Origin: Desulfobacteraceae bacterium
GTDB lineage: Bacteria; Desulfobacterota; Desulfobacteria; Desulfobacterales; Desulfobacteraceae
DNA: 5,847 nt
Reading direction: 5' to 3'
NCBI GenBank assembly: GCA_015486915.1
Contig: WFQS01000490.1
Coordinates: 1 to 5,847 of the forward strand
A program made the translations under genes and the position numbers. Below, in pieces: positions 5,538 through 5,847 of the stretch. The notes below the pieces were generated by a model. It worked only from the letters and a program-made list of their open reading frames with translations, was not told where the DNA came from and searched no databases. Every line of letters begins with the position of its first letter. Positions within the stretch are counted from its first letter, which is position 1.

Positions 5538-5597
5538 TAAAATAGGGGGCCGACCACGTTTGGACAAAAGGGGGGTCGAATTACAAAAGGGGGATCG
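5538..5597. repeat. Three short G-rich tandem motifs upstream of hicB
   Basis: On the + strand ACAAAAGGGGGGTCG (5564-5578) and ACAAAAGGGGGATCG (5583-5597) differ at one base and start 19 bases apart. A third, looser copy AAAATAGGGGGCCGACC starts at 5538. They fill most of the space between the right-edge ORF and hicB. They could be transcription-factor or toxin-antitoxin operator sites, or the debris of a small repeat element. No convincing -10/-35 with adequate leader is seen here. Confidence 0.5.
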
Positions 5598-5622
5598 GGC
5601 CGCCGCAACCATTTGTTATTCT

Positions 5623-5847
5623 TTAATAAACATCACAGAAATAGCAGTTTTCTTTGCCTATCTGTGCATTTTGGGGGGTTAAATTGGTATAGTAAGGAAT
5701 ATGCTTCTCTCGAAGTTCAAAACTCTCATCAACTTTATTTATTCTTCGATGAACCGCCCTTATGCCAAGCTCATTTCTGATTTTCTGAGGGTGTTTAGTG
5801 TGGAACTGGGTTAAGCCAAGTGGCAGACTTAAAGACATGGCTTGCAG
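5623..5847 (-). CDS. Unrecognised ORF, 3' end only
   Basis: The frame is open from the right edge to TAA at 5625-5623. It includes ATG 5838, but only nine bases lie upstream of that in the window and no Shine-Dalgarno is visible, so the gene probably begins outside. The visible sequence contains PLGLTQFHTKHPQKIRNE, RAVHRRINKVDESFELREK and a C-terminal CYFC. I recognise no family. It is on the same strand as hicBA and ends 97 bp before the hicB start, so read-through into hicBA is possible. It might be a genuine C-terminus or a remnant of a larger gene. Confidence 0.45.
   Translation of the reverse strand: MQAMSLSLPLGLTQFHTKHPQKIRNELGIRAVHRRINKVDESFELREKHIPYYTNLTPQNAQIGKENCYFCDVY

Noticed and set aside
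5536..5567. TTGTCC-17 bp-TATTTT as a hicBA promoter
   Set aside because: The start point would fall on or inside the Shine-Dalgarno, leaving no leader.
5526..5612. N-terminal extension of hicB to ATG 5612
   Set aside because: It translates the repeated C-rich motifs, has no ribosome site, and the ATG at 5525 has an excellent one.
5449..5682. 77-codon + strand ORF
   Set aside because: Antisense to hicB and the leader repeats; no support.

Overview
The window is a stack of mobile DNA in a moderately AT-rich bacterial genome. The gene style (a DUF4338/DruA-like gene overlapping a DDE transposase, a long serine recombinase with a C-terminal helix-turn-helix, a short hicBA pair) would suit a Desulfobacterota-like or related Gram-negative host. 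That assignment is a guess from impression, not a proof.

Layout. (1) A DUF4338 (DruA-like) gene on the + strand enters from the left edge and is broken at position 150. It resumes at 2746 and ends at 2911. (2) Between the two pieces sits a 2595-bp serine-recombinase element, bounded by a shared GGTT (147-150 and 2742-2745). Removing one GGTT plus the intervening DNA restores the DUF4338 frame exactly. The element carries, all on the minus strand, the 3' part of a small DUF5372-like gene, a 51-residue acidic ORF and a 701-residue large serine recombinase. (3) A 611-codon DDE transposase starts inside the last codons of the DUF4338 gene (17-nt overlap). The two look like one insertion sequence into which the recombinase element jumped. 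(4) A 361-bp stretch (4731-5091) holds no convincing gene. (5) A compact hicB-hicA toxin-antitoxin operon lies on the minus strand, preceded by C-rich/T-rich tandem motifs. (6) The 3' end of an unrecognised minus-strand ORF runs in from the right edge.

Most notable result. The DUF5372-like ORF is open right up to the right end of the recombinase element but has no usable start codon there. At the opposite end, just after the recombinase stop codon, there is a strong Shine-Dalgarno (AAGGAG, 6-nt spacer) and an ATG followed by only 8 complete codons, two bases of a ninth and the element edge. If the element is circularised through GGTT, these two ends join in frame and give a 101-codon gene crossing the attachment site. 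The circle would then be a closed loop of three genes with almost no untranslated DNA: recombinase, 12 nt, DUF5372-like, TGATG overlap, small ORF (or a 35-nt leader, depending on its start), 20-bp overlap, recombinase. Integration splits the first gene and excision remakes it. Inside that gene there is also a plausible promoter whose spacer is a perfect 12-bp palindrome, which could drive the small ORF and recombinase while the element is integrated. This is inferred from sequence only.
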